From contig CAJINV010000005.1 in the NCBI GenBank assembly GCA_905178155.1, positions 674,564 to 738,563 on the forward strand: DNA of 64,000 nucleotides, in the 5' to 3' direction. Shown here piece by piece: positions 33,501 through 43,681 of this stretch. How positions within the stretch are numbered: the stretch's first letter is position 1; each line of letters begins with the position of its first letter. The notes under the pieces were generated by a model, which saw nothing but the letters and a program-made list of their open reading frames with translations, made no database searches and had not been told where the DNA came from. The position numbers were made by a program, and so were the translations under genes. This DNA comes from Amoebophrya sp. A120 (taxonomy: Eukaryota > Sar > Dinophyceae > Syndiniales > Amoebophryaceae).

Positions 33501-34099
33501 TTTAACGTAGAAGTTGCCAAAGAATCACGATTTGCAACTGCCAACTTCGGGTCCACCACGGTCGTGTGTTCCTTAGCCAAGTAGGCAGACTGCAGTTGTG
33601 AGCCAACATGCTGCTGACCGGCGATTCTTCTCCGCTCCTCGGTGTGATTCGTCTTCCAGTGCACCAACAAGCGCGTCGCGAGTTTGTCCAGAACCGAACG
33701 GGATACCTGAAATTGCATGTTAATATCATCTCGACGAAGAAGTGCGTGAAGTTGCTGCAAATAACCATGTCTCTTTCATATCCTAGAAGATCGCAGCATT
33801 TAGAAAGTGAGCGTGACAAAGTCCATCTGCTTCTGATCAGGTCGGACTCCTAATTAGTGTTTGAGCAGTCAAATGTCTCTGAGTACCATCTGCAGCGTCG
33901 CTGCGATGTGTGGCTCAATCTCCGCGCTGGACCGCGTTGGCGCATTCAGGAGAGCAAGGAGGGAAAGACCCTGCTGGGAATACAGCGGGCTTTCTAGCAG
34001 CGGCTCTACCGCCCACTGCATTGAGTCCCCGGAAGAAGAGCCGTTTTCTTCCTGGCCTGGTAGAGACATAGGCATCATAGTACTGTACTGGTCCATCAT
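27597..34099 (-). CDS. Hypothetical protein with RLY-type repeats, 14 exons, eight introner-like elements, 1266 aa
   Basis: Starts ATG 34099. Exons: 34099-33887, 33706-33207, 32939-32480, 32223-32170, 31899-31605, 31326-31235, 31077-30677, 30531-30449, 30324-30140, 29899-29657, 29580-29431, 29204-29130, 28913-28878, 28610-27597. Five gaps are ordinary introns (donors GTACTC, GTACTG, GTATAG, GTAAGT, GTATAT); eight are IE23 to IE16. Total 1267 codons. The middle holds three related basic segments: VYDRLWHTAVKDVAKKRQ, SDRLYRDASRRRKR and ERLYQEGFTFNERRKRM, a RLY-x2-A/G...RRKR pattern common in long protist coiled-coil proteins. The rest is Ser/Thr-rich, with a short basic motif near the end (RPSPQKSSNYFMQRV). 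No enzyme domain seen. Confidence 0.75.
28611..28872. mobile_element. IE16, family A introner-like element
   Basis: Ends TATCAGATGT and ACAGTTGATA, inverted GTCTGGGT core, perfect duplication tgcag, 262 bp. Removal joins SPLQL to QTLMLK. Confidence 0.93.
28914..29124. mobile_element. IE17, sole family E introner-like element
   Basis: Ends TATCGCAAG and CTCGTGATA, inverted core AAAAAAGTGTTACAGTTACAC, perfect duplication tggtc, 211 bp. GCATTACAAGTT at 29036. Removal joins NIFMED to HVLKNF, leaving a 36-base exon between it and IE16. Confidence 0.92.
29900..30134. mobile_element. IE18, family D introner-like element
   Basis: Ends TATGGCGTTCTC and GAGAACGCCATA, inverted core TCAACTGTTACATG, perfect duplication ttctt, 235 bp. 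Removal joins IGNKN to GSGDHASS. Confidence 0.93.
30532..30671. mobile_element. IE19, family B introner-like element, shortest copy
   Basis: Ends TATCCTGTGC and GCAATGCATA, inverted GCAAAAGTATCG core, perfect duplication tttct, 140 bp. Removal joins EKVKGE to RKKSDLGSS. Confidence 0.93.
31327..31599. mobile_element. IE20, diverged family A introner-like element
   Basis: Ends TATGGATTGC and ATATGCATA; the core carries an extra segment (ATGGGTCTGATGGGTCTGG). Flanks cgtgg / cgctg match at three of five. 273 bp. Removal joins SPSAA to NGPLYSEY. Confidence 0.88.
31900..32164. mobile_element. IE21, family A introner-like element
   Basis: Ends TATGCATTGC and ACATTTGATA, inverted GTCTGGGTCTGGAAG core, perfect duplication ctggg, 265 bp. 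Removal joins PYEPP to SLHEQLM. Confidence 0.93.
32224..32474. mobile_element. IE22, family A introner-like element
   Basis: Ends TATCAAATGT and ACACTTGATA, inverted GTCTGGGTCTGGAAG core, perfect duplication aagac, 251 bp. Removal joins EKLEV to FPASNG. The retained exon between IE21 and IE22 is only 54 bases. Confidence 0.93.
32940..33201. mobile_element. IE23, family A introner-like element
   Basis: Ends TATCAACTGT and GCAATCCATA, inverted GTCTGGGTCTGGAAG core, perfect duplication acgca, 262 bp. Removal joins VGGIA to FPTTPGG. Confidence 0.93.
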
Positions 34100-34894
34100 T
34101 TTCTGGGGAGCTGGATCTTTGTATTTTATTTCCTAGTCGGATGCAATTATAATCTTCATCTTGTCCGGCATAAACTGTTCGGCGAGCTATCAGCTGCACT
34201 AGTACGTGTAATGCCAGAACTCACTGCTGTCAAGAAACGCAAACGTAAGAAACACACACTGAATATTAACGGGTGCTCACGACATTTCTGGGCACTCAGG
34301 TCAAGACTCAAGGCACGAGAACGACTACTGCACACTCCCCGAGTACAAAAAGACTCTTCGAACCTACTCTTGAACTCTCACGCAAGTGCAATAACTCTTT
34401 CTGTCATGAAAGTACCCTCCGGCTCAACTGCGAATCACAAAAGATCTACAAACACATGCGGCATCGCAGAACTCGTGCGTATAACACAAGCAGAGTCGCA
34501 ATGGCCAGCTGCTCGGCAAAAAACCCCAGTGCTGGGTTCTTCGAGAATGTGTACGAACAGTCAGCGCCCCACATAGATCTACAAGAACACCATCACTGGC
34601 ACGCTTTTTTCTCGTGCTGGTCAATTGTTGTAAGTAGATAGCTCAGGTTGATGGAACTCGTGCTGACTGAGATCTCTTACACTGAGAAAAAAATCAGGCT
34701 TGGTATCTGTATTGCTCACTTCTGCTGGACCACGACGAGCTGGTAGTTCTTTATCGCTGTCTACAACAATACCGCGAGGATCACCTTTCAAGTACTGCAC
34801 TATTCTCGTCAAATATGCAACATGAAAAAAACTGTGCGTAGTGTATCCATGAATGCAAAGTATGTAAGTATTACCGAGCTGGGATTTACATTTG
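34100..34894. other. Intergenic with a possible extra terminal exon at 34630-34790 (minus)
   Basis: On the minus strand a frame running to a stop near 34621 reads YLKGDPRGIVVDSDKELPAR and onward and looks protein-like. It could be a last exon of the FkbM-like gene, using a GTGCTG donor near 34960 and a TGCAG acceptor near 34790. The donor is unlike the usual GTA class, so the join is not adopted. The rest holds nothing recognisable. Confidence 0.35.
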
Positions 34895-37744
34895 TCATGC
34901 TGGCCAGCCATATTTATATTTCCCGTTTATTTCATGCGTGTTTTCAACATCACGCAGCACCTGCGCATGGCAGGATTTCTCGTCTGCCACGCAGAACAAA
35001 TTGGTCGTTCTGTTAGGACTCCACCAAGAAATAGACACCTCCACTAACACAGCTTTTTTCCTGGATATCAAGTTCGAACGGATTTCCGATGACACTCGCT
35101 CTACCGCGTCAGCACCTGTGCCCGCGAAAAACCAGTCCCGGATAAAGCGGACAGGAAACAACAACCCGTCGGATCGGATCCCGCTCTCCAGATAGCACTG
35201 AAACTCGTCCAGTAGGGTGGTTTTCGACGCAGAGGACAGCACTTGCTCGAGTACACCGGGGAATTCTAATTCAACCACGAGATTAGCATCTGGAGCTGCT
35301 GCTGCTGTCGTTGTCGCAGCCTTGTTCGTGGGTTGTTGCGCTAACTGGAATTCCTCCAGTGCAGCTGTACTTGCAAAGACCGCCACGTCACCAGTGTACA
35401 CCAGCATCTTGTAAATAAACAGTGCGGGCGCAGATGAAGATGATGAATCTGCTTGCCCTAGTGTGGCGGCTGCTTTTTCTTTTTGTCCTTCATCATCATC
35501 TCCGCTTGATAGCAAGGGCAATATCACGTGGTTCAGCACATAAGAGATGCTGCAAGTGGACAGACGGTTCCGGAGCACTTTTTTCAGTTGGTCTTCCGTG
35601 TCTTGCGGGACGTACGCCGTACCTGTGAAGCCGTGAGGCAGAAAATTCGGTCGCGCGTAAGAAAGTTCCCAGCCCTCCAAAGCCGTGACTTTGGCGATTT
35701 TCATTATGTCTGGGATCGACGAGTCGCTCAACATGGCGTCCACCACGGAATTCTCACTGTTTTCCTCGACGTTCTCATTCTGAGTATAATCTGCACGAGA
35801 ACTACCCTCGCTTGTTTGTTTGCCTTTGCTCCTCGAGGACGCGTCAATCTCCGCCCCCAGTCTCCTGTTCGGTGCGTACTCGAAAGGCGGTGGAATACTG
35901 TGATTGATGGGGATGGAGAAGAGCTTCGGTCGGAGCCCAAGCTGGAAAAGCTGCTGGTAAAGTGAGCAACCAGGAGCGGCCAAAGTGATTGTCAAAAAAT
36001 CCACTTTCAATTCGTCTTTCGCGATGGGTCGTAGGAGCGGAGGTACACCCGTCTCGTCGGTCCTCTCGGCGGCATCTGTAGTAGTGCTATCTCGTCGGAG
36101 AATCGACAAAATCTGGGTCGCAAGGTCGACCTCGGCCCCGTGCCTGTCCTGAACGAAGTGAGCGACAAGTTGCGTGTTGTGGTGCTGCAGCACATCTTGT
36201 TGGACATGTTCAAGCTTCTTTTCTGGGTCGAAGGATTTTTTGATCTGATTCTCACTTGGCCGCTCCGCGGTGCCTCCACTCCCGGTTTCCGCGGCCGCAA
36301 CTAGCGCTTTTCCGGATGACTCTACTTCGGATACAACGAAAAGGTCATGGCGGGCAGGAATTCCCGCATCCCCGAGGACGCGAGACAGAATACCATCCGG
36401 TTGCAGGCGGAAAGCTTTCTTCTCTACAGCTTCCTCGTCGGACGTTGAGACGAGTTCCACCAAGTGCTCTAGCGCAAAACCGTCTGCCGAAACAATTGCA
36501 ACGCTACGGAAAAGATATGGTGAGCTTCGCGCCGTCGCCGTCGTCGAAGATGGTGACATTTTTATCTGCTTTTCATCTTCAAAGTCTTCGTCTACGTTTT
36601 CCTGGTTGTTCTGAGAAGTGGTCAAATCTGGTCGTGTCCTCATCTGCAACAACTGCCCTACGACACTGTGCATCAGTTTTCCGGTCGACAAAACCGAACT
36701 CAAACTGTCCCCACCCGCGCTGCCCTGCGTCAACCAGCCACAGTACTTCAGAATCAGATTCTGGTCCAAATTGCCCACACGGTACCGGAGCTGCTTCTTT
36801 TTGAATTGCTCTAGAACCTCGGCTCGTTTTCCTTCCCTGAGGGTCGTACTATGTGTAGTTGATGTTCGAGCAGGAGAAACTGCTCCTATGCCGTCGGCAG
36901 GAGGAGCATTGAATTTGAACCCCTCGCGCGGCACAATGTCCATCATGTCACGGAAGAAGCTTCCGCGCAAGCATTCCTCTTGGATCCATAGCAGGGCGCT
37001 TGAAAGGTAGGAAATAAAGCGTGTTGTACTTCCACCGGAATCATCTTCCGGAACAAAAGATGCTCCGATGAAAAGGCCCTCGGTGTAATTGTTCAGTTTG
37101 GAAGCCAACTGCTCTGCAGCCGCTCCGACTGTCCAATCCATTTCCGCCTGCTTTTCACTCACCTTGTCTGCCGTTACAGGGAAATAAAAAGTGGGCGATA
37201 TTGTTCCTCCAGACCGTTCCTCAATGCTCGTCCCGCCGCCACCCGTGTTGAAATCCATTATTTCTGGCAGCGATTCGCACCGCACGTTTTCACGTAAAAA
37301 CTGCAATTCCGTCGGGGAAGAGAAAACTGGGTGCTCGAAGGGTGCTTCTTGTACGACAACGGGTTCCTTATTGTCATCAAGGGTTTGTCTGTTGCACACC
37401 ATCGCGCCCTGCGACTCATACACGGAGAAGGGTTGAAACATGGAGTTGTCTTCATGCGCAGTAGTGGTTCCATCGCGTCCGCCTTGTTCCTCACCTGTAT
37501 TGCAGAAATACTGTTGTATCCCGCGCACCTCATCGCCGACAAAGGAGACCCGAAACACGTGCCCTGTTTCCGGGTGGAATTTCACCGAGTCGCGGGGCGT
37601 CAAAGGATTTATCGGGAAGACGAAGCGGTGCTGGGGGGTGGCTAGAAGCACCGGAAGAAACGAGATGTACGCAATGTTCTTGTGCAAAACCGAAAACGAA
37701 AGCGAGGTCAGCGTCGAAAACCAGAACCAGCAAAGCTTTAACAT
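34895..37744 (-). CDS. Large hypothetical protein with FkbM-like segment, about 949 aa, single long exon
   Basis: The open frame extends to 37801, but the first ATG is at 37744 (MLKLCWFWFSTLTSLSFSV), which gives a signal peptide or N-terminal membrane anchor. A segment near residues 640-680, DFLTITLAAPGCSLYQQLFQLGLRP then INHSIPPPFEYAP, resembles a signature I associate with FkbM-type methyltransferase-like proteins of algae and dinoflagellates (an acidic strand, then PK.. I.N..IPPPF). A few scattered N-glycosylation sequons, such as NHS in the IPPP segment, and no further membrane span suggest a luminal or secreted product. The methyltransferase link is inference from that one motif. No introner-like element, despite being one of the longest coding exons here. 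An extra 3' exon is possible. Confidence 0.65.
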   Translation of the reverse strand: MLKLCWFWFSTLTSLSFSVLHKNIAYISFLPVLLATPQHRFVFPINPLTPRDSVKFHPETGHVFRVSFVGDEVRGIQQYFCNTGEEQGGRDGTTTAHEDNSMFQPFSVYESQGAMVCNRQTLDDNKEPVVVQEAPFEHPVFSSPTELQFLRENVRCESLPEIMDFNTGGGGTSIEERSGGTISPTFYFPVTADKVSEKQAEMDWTVGAAAEQLASKLNNYTEGLFIGASFVPEDDSGGSTTRFISYLSSALLWIQEECLRGSFFRDMMDIVPREGFKFNAPPADGIGAVSPARTSTTHSTTLREGKRAEVLEQFKKKQLRYRVGNLDQNLILKYCGWLTQGSAGGDSLSSVLSTGKLMHSVVGQLLQMRTRPDLTTSQNNQENVDEDFEDEKQIKMSPSSTTATARSSPYLFRSVAIVSADGFALEHLVELVSTSDEEAVEKKAFRLQPDGILSRVLGDAGIPARHDLFVVSEVESSGKALVAAAETGSGGTAERPSENQIKKSFDPEKKLEHVQQDVLQHHNTQLVAHFVQDRHGAEVDLATQILSILRRDSTTTDAAERTDETGVPPLLRPIAKDELKVDFLTITLAAPGCSLYQQLFQLGLRPKLFSIPINHSIPPPFEYAPNRRLGAEIDASSRSKGKQTSEGSSRADYTQNENVEENSENSVVDAMLSDSSIPDIMKIAKVTALEGWELSYARPNFLPHGFTGTAYVPQDTEDQLKKVLRNRLSTCSISYVLNHVILPLLSSGDDDEGQKEKAAATLGQADSSSSSAPALFIYKMLVYTGDVAVFASTAALEEFQLAQQPTNKAATTTAAAAPDANLVVELEFPGVLEQVLSSASKTTLLDEFQCYLESGIRSDGLLFPVRFIRDWFFAGTGADAVERVSSEIRSNLISRKKAVLVEVSISWWSPNRTTNLFCVADEKSCHAQVLRDVENTHEINGKYKYGWPA

Positions 37745-38384
37745 TTTGCGGTTTTCGACACAATAAATCCTTGGACGAAGACGAACCTCTCGGAATAACA
37801 ATAAGTTAAGACGATTTCGAAGTGTGCCTCGGCTTGTTCCACAGAAAAATGGCCATTCGTTTTGAACAACAAGTTGGTGCGCATTCTCGTCCGAGAAGAA
37901 CCATGCGGCGCAAACAGAACACCATCAGTCTCCATGCTGAAAAAGTCCAGTGGCTCTATGATTCCGAAGCCACGAGTTGTTGTTCCTTACATATGCAAAA
38001 GTAGTTCCACTTCCAGCTTCCTTTTTACCACTTTTCATCAGAACCGCCTTGTGTGCTGTCAGTAGAGAAGCAGCAGGGTTTCCAAGTTCCAGCACACGAC
38101 GTGACCGTTTGTTCTGTTCCCGCAAAGAAGCTCCTCCGCACAATGGAGTTGGAGCCACTACAGTCGCATTTCTGTCCGTGTCAAAGGTGATCTTGATCTT
38201 CCACAAAGCGAATATGTGAAATCCGAATCCCAATCAACGCGGTAGTTCTTTTTAGTAGTACATCAGAACAAAAACAGCAGGAGAAAGACACCAAGCATTA
38301 TTGATGATGTCGTGAATCCTGTACTTTGCTCCTCCGCAGGTCGTGAAAACCAGCCCGATAATCATCAAATGAGGATTAAACTTC
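37745..38384. other. Intergenic, no gene seen
   Basis: Between the FkbM-like start and the eIF6 stop. Short overlapping frames on both strands without domains. Probably the eIF6 3' region and the promoter of the next gene. Confidence 0.45.
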
Positions 38385-39767
38385 CTATGCAAGCGTGTCG
38401 ATAAGCGCTCCGGCCATGCTGTCGTCGACTTCGCGAAGCTTGAAGATGTTCTCCACCACCGCTGTGTTGAATGTTGGATTGTCATGCGAAACAGTGACAG
38501 TAACAGGAAAAGAAAATCATCTTTCATGCGCGTCAAGAAACTAACCGGTCGTCTCATAGAAGTATTACTTAGCATCTATTAAATCTATGTATGTGCACAA
38601 ATGAATTGTTCTATACCAACTTCCGTCGCGGTTGCGTCCATACCGACGAATGCTCGCCAGTCGTTCGCGGTCACGCCAGCTGCGACAACCTCGCTACCTC
38701 TGTTCACGGTACCTGTAAGATGAGCAGAATATGAAAATGTTGAAAATCGGACGAATTTGGGTTGCGAAGAACAGAATCACAAAGGGGGCTGCCATGCGCG
38801 TCCTCGTGCTACAGTTGAAGCAAATAATATAAATGGTGAAAAAAATGCAAAAAAAACAGTAGTACCTGCAGTGAGTGGCAGCTGCAGCAAATTACTAAGT
38901 TCTTTCAATTCCTCAACGGGTGTATGTGCGTGGCACAATCCTCCTCTGTTGGTCAGCACACAGTAGCTGCCGACCAGCTCGTTTCCAGCGATGGCGTACC
39001 GGAAGGTCTCAACCTGGTAAAAAAAAATGGATTTCGGAAAGCCGTTTCAGTTTTTCCCGCACCATGCGGTGCTTCTTCGTGCAAATGAACTGACCACACC
39101 GGTCTTTTTTCATGCATGTTTTATATTCCCAGTAAAAAAAATTCATAAATTTACCAATGCAGCAACTCCTTCAAAAGTACCTTCAGGACATCCTGGATGA
39201 TCTCCTCCGTTTCCTTATCAAGCTGCGGATGGACCAGAGCAACATAGTCGTTGCACACGATCACGTTCCCTAGGCTGTTTAGCCTCTCTTCGACCTTTTG
39301 CAACTTAACCTCCGGGGGGAGACTGTTCCTCAGGTGCTGCATTTCCGCATCGGTGGTGGTGTTAGGAAGAAGAAGCCCGTGGCGGTTGCCGACCTGAGAT
39401 CATGAAGATTCAGTTTATTTTTCAGTGGCACAATTATCCAGAAACCGCAAGATGAACATTCCCATAATTGATAATTCCTTCGCGTTTTCTTTTCTTGCAT
39501 GACAATAATCGTCGGTCTCTCTTCCACCTTTTCATGCAACATGGCAACAAGCAGTTCCTAAAGCAACATAGTAGATACCGTCAATCTGCCAACGATTCTG
39601 CAATCGCCGATGGTGCAGTGCACAACTGGAAAGTTTTCCGGCAGTTCGCTCTGTATGCTGGAGTAGAAACTTTCCGAGCCGCCATGCCCAACCAACGCGT
39701 AGCTGTTGGTTACTCGTGCAAAGACGCCAACTTCGGAGCTACTTTCATATCTCGTACGGGACGCCAT
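38385..39767 (-). CDS. EIF6: Eukaryotic translation initiation factor 6 (eIF6/TIF6), 5 exons, 240 aa
   Basis: Exons 39767-39579, 39393-39181, 39013-38866, 38712-38617, 38461-38385. Donors GTATCT, GTACTT, GTACTA, GTATAG; acceptors all end CAG. Complete against the family length of about 245. Segments: [137 protein letters not shown] and the C-terminal [11 protein letters not shown]. eIF6 binds the 60S subunit, is needed for its maturation and blocks early joining with 40S. The gene has four ordinary introns and no introner-like element. Confidence 0.98.
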
Positions 39768-40865
39768 GGTGTCGGAAGTGTGGGGTGGTCGTGGTTCTCA
39801 GTTTCTTTACAAAGGAGACGGTGATAAAAACGAAGAGGGACTCACGAAGAGATGAGTCTTTCGTTAATTAATAGATGGTCGGAACCGTTTAGCGGGGACA
39901 AGCAAGTACAACGCGTGGTATGGTCGATAACGGGGTAGTACGGCGAAAAGTTGATGTAAGTTGTGTGGTGCTGTAAAACTAAGTGTTGCGCACTTAGAGT
40001 TGTTTCTGGACAAGTTAAGTATCAAGTGAGAATCAATTGATGCAATTTGTAAGGAAGCTACCGCGAGAAGAAAATCAGCGCAGGACTATGTAAAAGAGAT
40101 CTAGTGCCTGCAGGGGGAGCTGTTTCGGAAAAATGAGAGATGAAATTGGCGCGAGATCAGCGAAACTTGAACTTACTTTGATGAACTCCGGCAGAACAAA
40201 TAATGATATAAATCATGCACATGATTAATTTTCGGAAGATCATTTGTCGCATGCACTGATTTGATGGATCAGCCAAGGAGCGGGCGCTTTTCTTGTCTCA
40301 CAATCGATCCATTTCTCACGTTGACGGAAGATCTTCGTAATGCAGGTACACGGTTCACTTCAAATTCAATTTCACGAGGGGATCCGACGCGAATTCTGAC
40401 CACGTGCGCAGAAGCTCCGTAATATTTGAAATAAAAACCGACGACTTGCAATTTCGTTCACGCTCACTTCATCTTCATACTACAGTTTAGAAATCACCGA
40501 CCTTCGTAATTGTAAGTATCCAGAGCTCCTCCAGATGGAACATTACTGTGGAAAGTGCATTCAGGGCTTCATTTGAAGAACGAGGTCGCAGGAGAAAGGC
40601 GATCGCAATGCAGATCCCTCGCAAAAATATCCGCTTTTGCTTGTTTTGGCCTACTCGTACATTTTCGAAACTCAAAGGAAATGATTCATGCTTTTTTGTC
40701 GATGCCAATGGCACGACAATGCGGTTGCGGGTTCACTAATTCTACAAAAGGTTCAATAGGTATTGCTGCAGCCCCGGATGAGAGGAGGCGAGTAGAGAAA
40801 TATCTGCCAACGAGTGACAGGCCGCCTCCACCACGCCTATTCGCCGCAATAATTCTCCTTACCCC
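39768..40865. other. Intergenic, 1.1 kb, possible short coding pieces on minus strand
   Basis: A minus-strand frame at 40451-40269 reads VVGFYFKYYGASAHVVRIRV and continues as a plausible beta-rich segment; another at 40714-40487 has a short hydrophobic stretch. No start, splice sites or family link them, so no gene is called. The remaining sequence is AT-rich. Confidence 0.35.
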
Positions 40866-42682
40866 TTACGACACCCAGGCACTCTTGAGGTTCAAGTGGA
40901 AGCTCTTCTTTCCCGGTTTCCCCTGCGCCACCTTGTAGTACGCGGGTCCGGGTGCGCGGTTCCCCACTGCTTCTGACGGTCGCTGTTCCTCCGTCGCTTT
41001 CAGCGCACTGATTCCTCGCGCGACGCTGGGTCGCGCGGCGTGCAAGGCGGACACCGGGTCATAGGTCCCCGGGCCGGGTTGTTTGCGTTTCGCCTCCTCG
41101 CGGTCTTGCTTCACTTTTTCAAATTTCTTCGAGCTCATCTCGCTGCGCTCGACAATAACCTGATTGATTTTGTTTCGAATTGCTTGTTTTGTCATGCCAC
41201 GAAAGCGGATGGTAGTTGCACATTTTATCGGGAATTGCAGATGAAACTAAAAACTCCACCCTCATCAGTCCCGGTGCAGCACGACACAAAAGACGCAGCA
41301 ACATCATCTGGTGTACCTATACCGTTTTTGTATTTGGGTTTAGATTCTTGGCCCCGGTATTCAGCGTGCTGGGCAGCGAGTATGAGGCCGGTTCTGGCTG
41401 CACTTTTTCCGCTAGTTGCACGGCGTTTTTAACAAATTCGCCTTTTCTGTCTGCATGACTCAGACTAGTTGCCACGTTATGCACCACCGAGGGAGCCATG
41501 CTGACTTTCTTCCGGTCGGTCGGATTCGCGAAATTACGGTTCATGTGTTGCCGATCGGGCTGGACTAAACTTTTTTCGACCTGATAGATAATGTCGTAAA
41601 ACGCAGGTTCTAGTGGAAATTTGATCTACTGTGTCTCTGTCGTGTGTCCTCAAGTTCCAAAAAAAGTACTTAACTTGTTACCAGGAATACAGCCCTACCA
41701 CCAAGCAAACAGAACCAATGCAAATCAAGGTGGAATCCAGATTGCAAAAATGCTCATGTTGGACGACACTAGCAAGTTTTCCTCATCATCACCTCTTTAC
41801 CGTATACGTCCCGGGCGCGGGCCCCTGCTGCGACGTTGACACTTTCCCGAACGTCCGTTCTGACGCGCTGGTGAAGGCGTTTGTCCCCTGATCCGCCTTC
41901 TGCAGCAAGTCCTTCCTGACATCATACTTCGGGCCCGGCACTTCGTCCTCTTTCTTCAGCGGGTTGCTATGCCGTGCCGGGACGAAAGCTGCCGAGGGCG
42001 GCGCCTGCGTCGCGCTCCCCGGCGCTATGGGCGCGACGTGCTGCTCGACGGAGTGGTTCAGAATCGTGTACGCCCCGGGGCCGGGGGCGGCGCCTCCGCC
42101 CCCCCGTACGTGGAACCTCTTCGTGATGGACGCAAACCCGCCCGTGCCCTTTTTGCCCCAGCCGGAGGGGATTTTGCCGATGGAGGACCCTATGCTGTAC
42201 GCACCGGGGCCCGCTACGTTCTCCTCTCGCTCGGATTCGAAGCGGAGGGCACGACTGCCGAACGCCTTGTTCTCGCGTTCGCCGCGAAAGAGGATAGTTT
42301 CCAGCTTAGAGGGGATGGAGGGCGTCTGTGATGAAATAATACGGCGATTGTGATAGTACGTTCTTCAAGTCAGTGTCGTGGCACTGTTGAGATTTCCAGT
42401 GGCAGCATGAATGGTGCTGCTGCCTGCACCTGCTGTCGGTGATGAAAAAAATGAACCAAATGAACCTTATCAATCTTCATCTCTCTTTGCGAGAAAAGTG
42501 GCTAGATTGAACAACATCACTCACTATACCGGCGCAGACGCTGATGAGGCGGCCTGTTCAGCCTTTGATTTCGCACTGTGCACAATGTTGCCCCCATGCT
42601 TCCTGCCGACCGTTCGGTAATTTATCTGCTCCTCGTTGGCGCTGGTGGTGGGGTCTATTGTGGCCGCTCGGTATGTCACCAT
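40866..42682 (-). CDS. Sperm-tail PG-rich repeat (STPG/SHIPPO) protein, 4 exons, 409 aa
   Basis: Exons 42682-42530, 42325-41801, 41580-41323, 41159-40866; donors GTATAG, GTAAAG, GTATAG, all acceptors CAG, all junctions phase 0. At least five PGP-type repeats are visible: GPGAYSIGSS, APGPGAYTILNH, VPGPKYDVRKD, GPAPGTYTV, QPGPGTYDPVS and APGPAYYKV. STPG/ODF3-like proteins are associated with axonemal microtubules and sperm tails; in a protist this points to flagellar function. Upstream start ATG at 42682 was chosen because the exon (MVTYRAATIDPTTSANEEQ) splices in phase to the repeats. No introner-like element. Confidence 0.9.
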
Positions 42683-43681
42683 TTTCGGGTCGGAGGGGGG
42701 TCTCCTTCAGCGAAGATGGTCGTTCTTCACTAAAAAGTATTCTGCTGTTTCCGATTGGCGACCTCTCCTGATGTTTGTGCTGTCTCCCTCGGAGCAGACA
42801 CTGCACCAGCACTACCGCAAAACCACGTAGGCAGCAGCGTGACGAAGGAGTAAAGCGTGGTGGTAGAGGCGGAATTTCGTTCTCGTCGTGGGCCGTCGCA
42901 GTGCGAAGCTGCCTTGGTGAGAGAGTGGCAAATCCGTATGGAGAAGGTACGGGTGCGGGTGTAGTTGTTGATCCCAAATGCCTATATTCGTTCTCGATCA
43001 AGTGATGAAGAAGATTCACTTGCTCATCGAGGCCAATTCGTTTTCGTGGAAGAAAGATGATCGTGGTCCATTAATTTACAACCAAGTTTGCCTAAACAAG
43101 AATCAGCTCTCTTCAAAAGGTACAATGATGACAGGCCGGAGAGCACTACCGATGAACTAATTTCAAAGCGTCCGACGCGATTGCGTACAGGCATCTCAAA
43201 TTAACTCTTGCTCTCTCGCCCCAAGCTCGCTCCATCATCTCGAGATCGAGCCATCAAAAAAAGCGACGTTGCATACATTACATACTAAACAACCACCAAA
43301 AAGAACAACAATAAAGCAAAGCCACTTCACAGCTGCCTTCTACTCTCTTCCGCATAGCAGGAACATTTTTTTTCTTCATCGTGTACAAAGTTGCAGCCGT
43401 GCTCTTGCTTGGCGTCGGCTGCTCGGCGGTACGGTTCTACTGTACTCAAAACCTCCGGAAAGGTGCTATCCTGTACTACTAATGAGATTGATATAGTGGC
43501 TGCTGTGCTGTGCTGTGCTATTTGACGACAAAATCAACGGCGTTCTTAGCAGCATAGTTCGAGGCGGAGCGAGCGATGATCGCTGACCTGCTTTTGTGTG
43601 TTTATTTTCCATCAATCTTCACGTAGTGGTATGGAGTGTGGCGGAAAGTCCTCGCGATAGTGCAAACAAAAACGTCCTTTT
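42683..43681. other. Intergenic, 1 kb, no gene seen
   Basis: Minus-strand frames reaching up to 43019 are in a different frame from the supported STPG exon. No domain or element copy. Confidence 0.45.

Noticed and set aside
35500-37600. Long plus-strand frames opposite the FkbM-like exon
   Set aside because: Shadows of the minus-strand exon; no recognisable product and high-GC third positions explain them.
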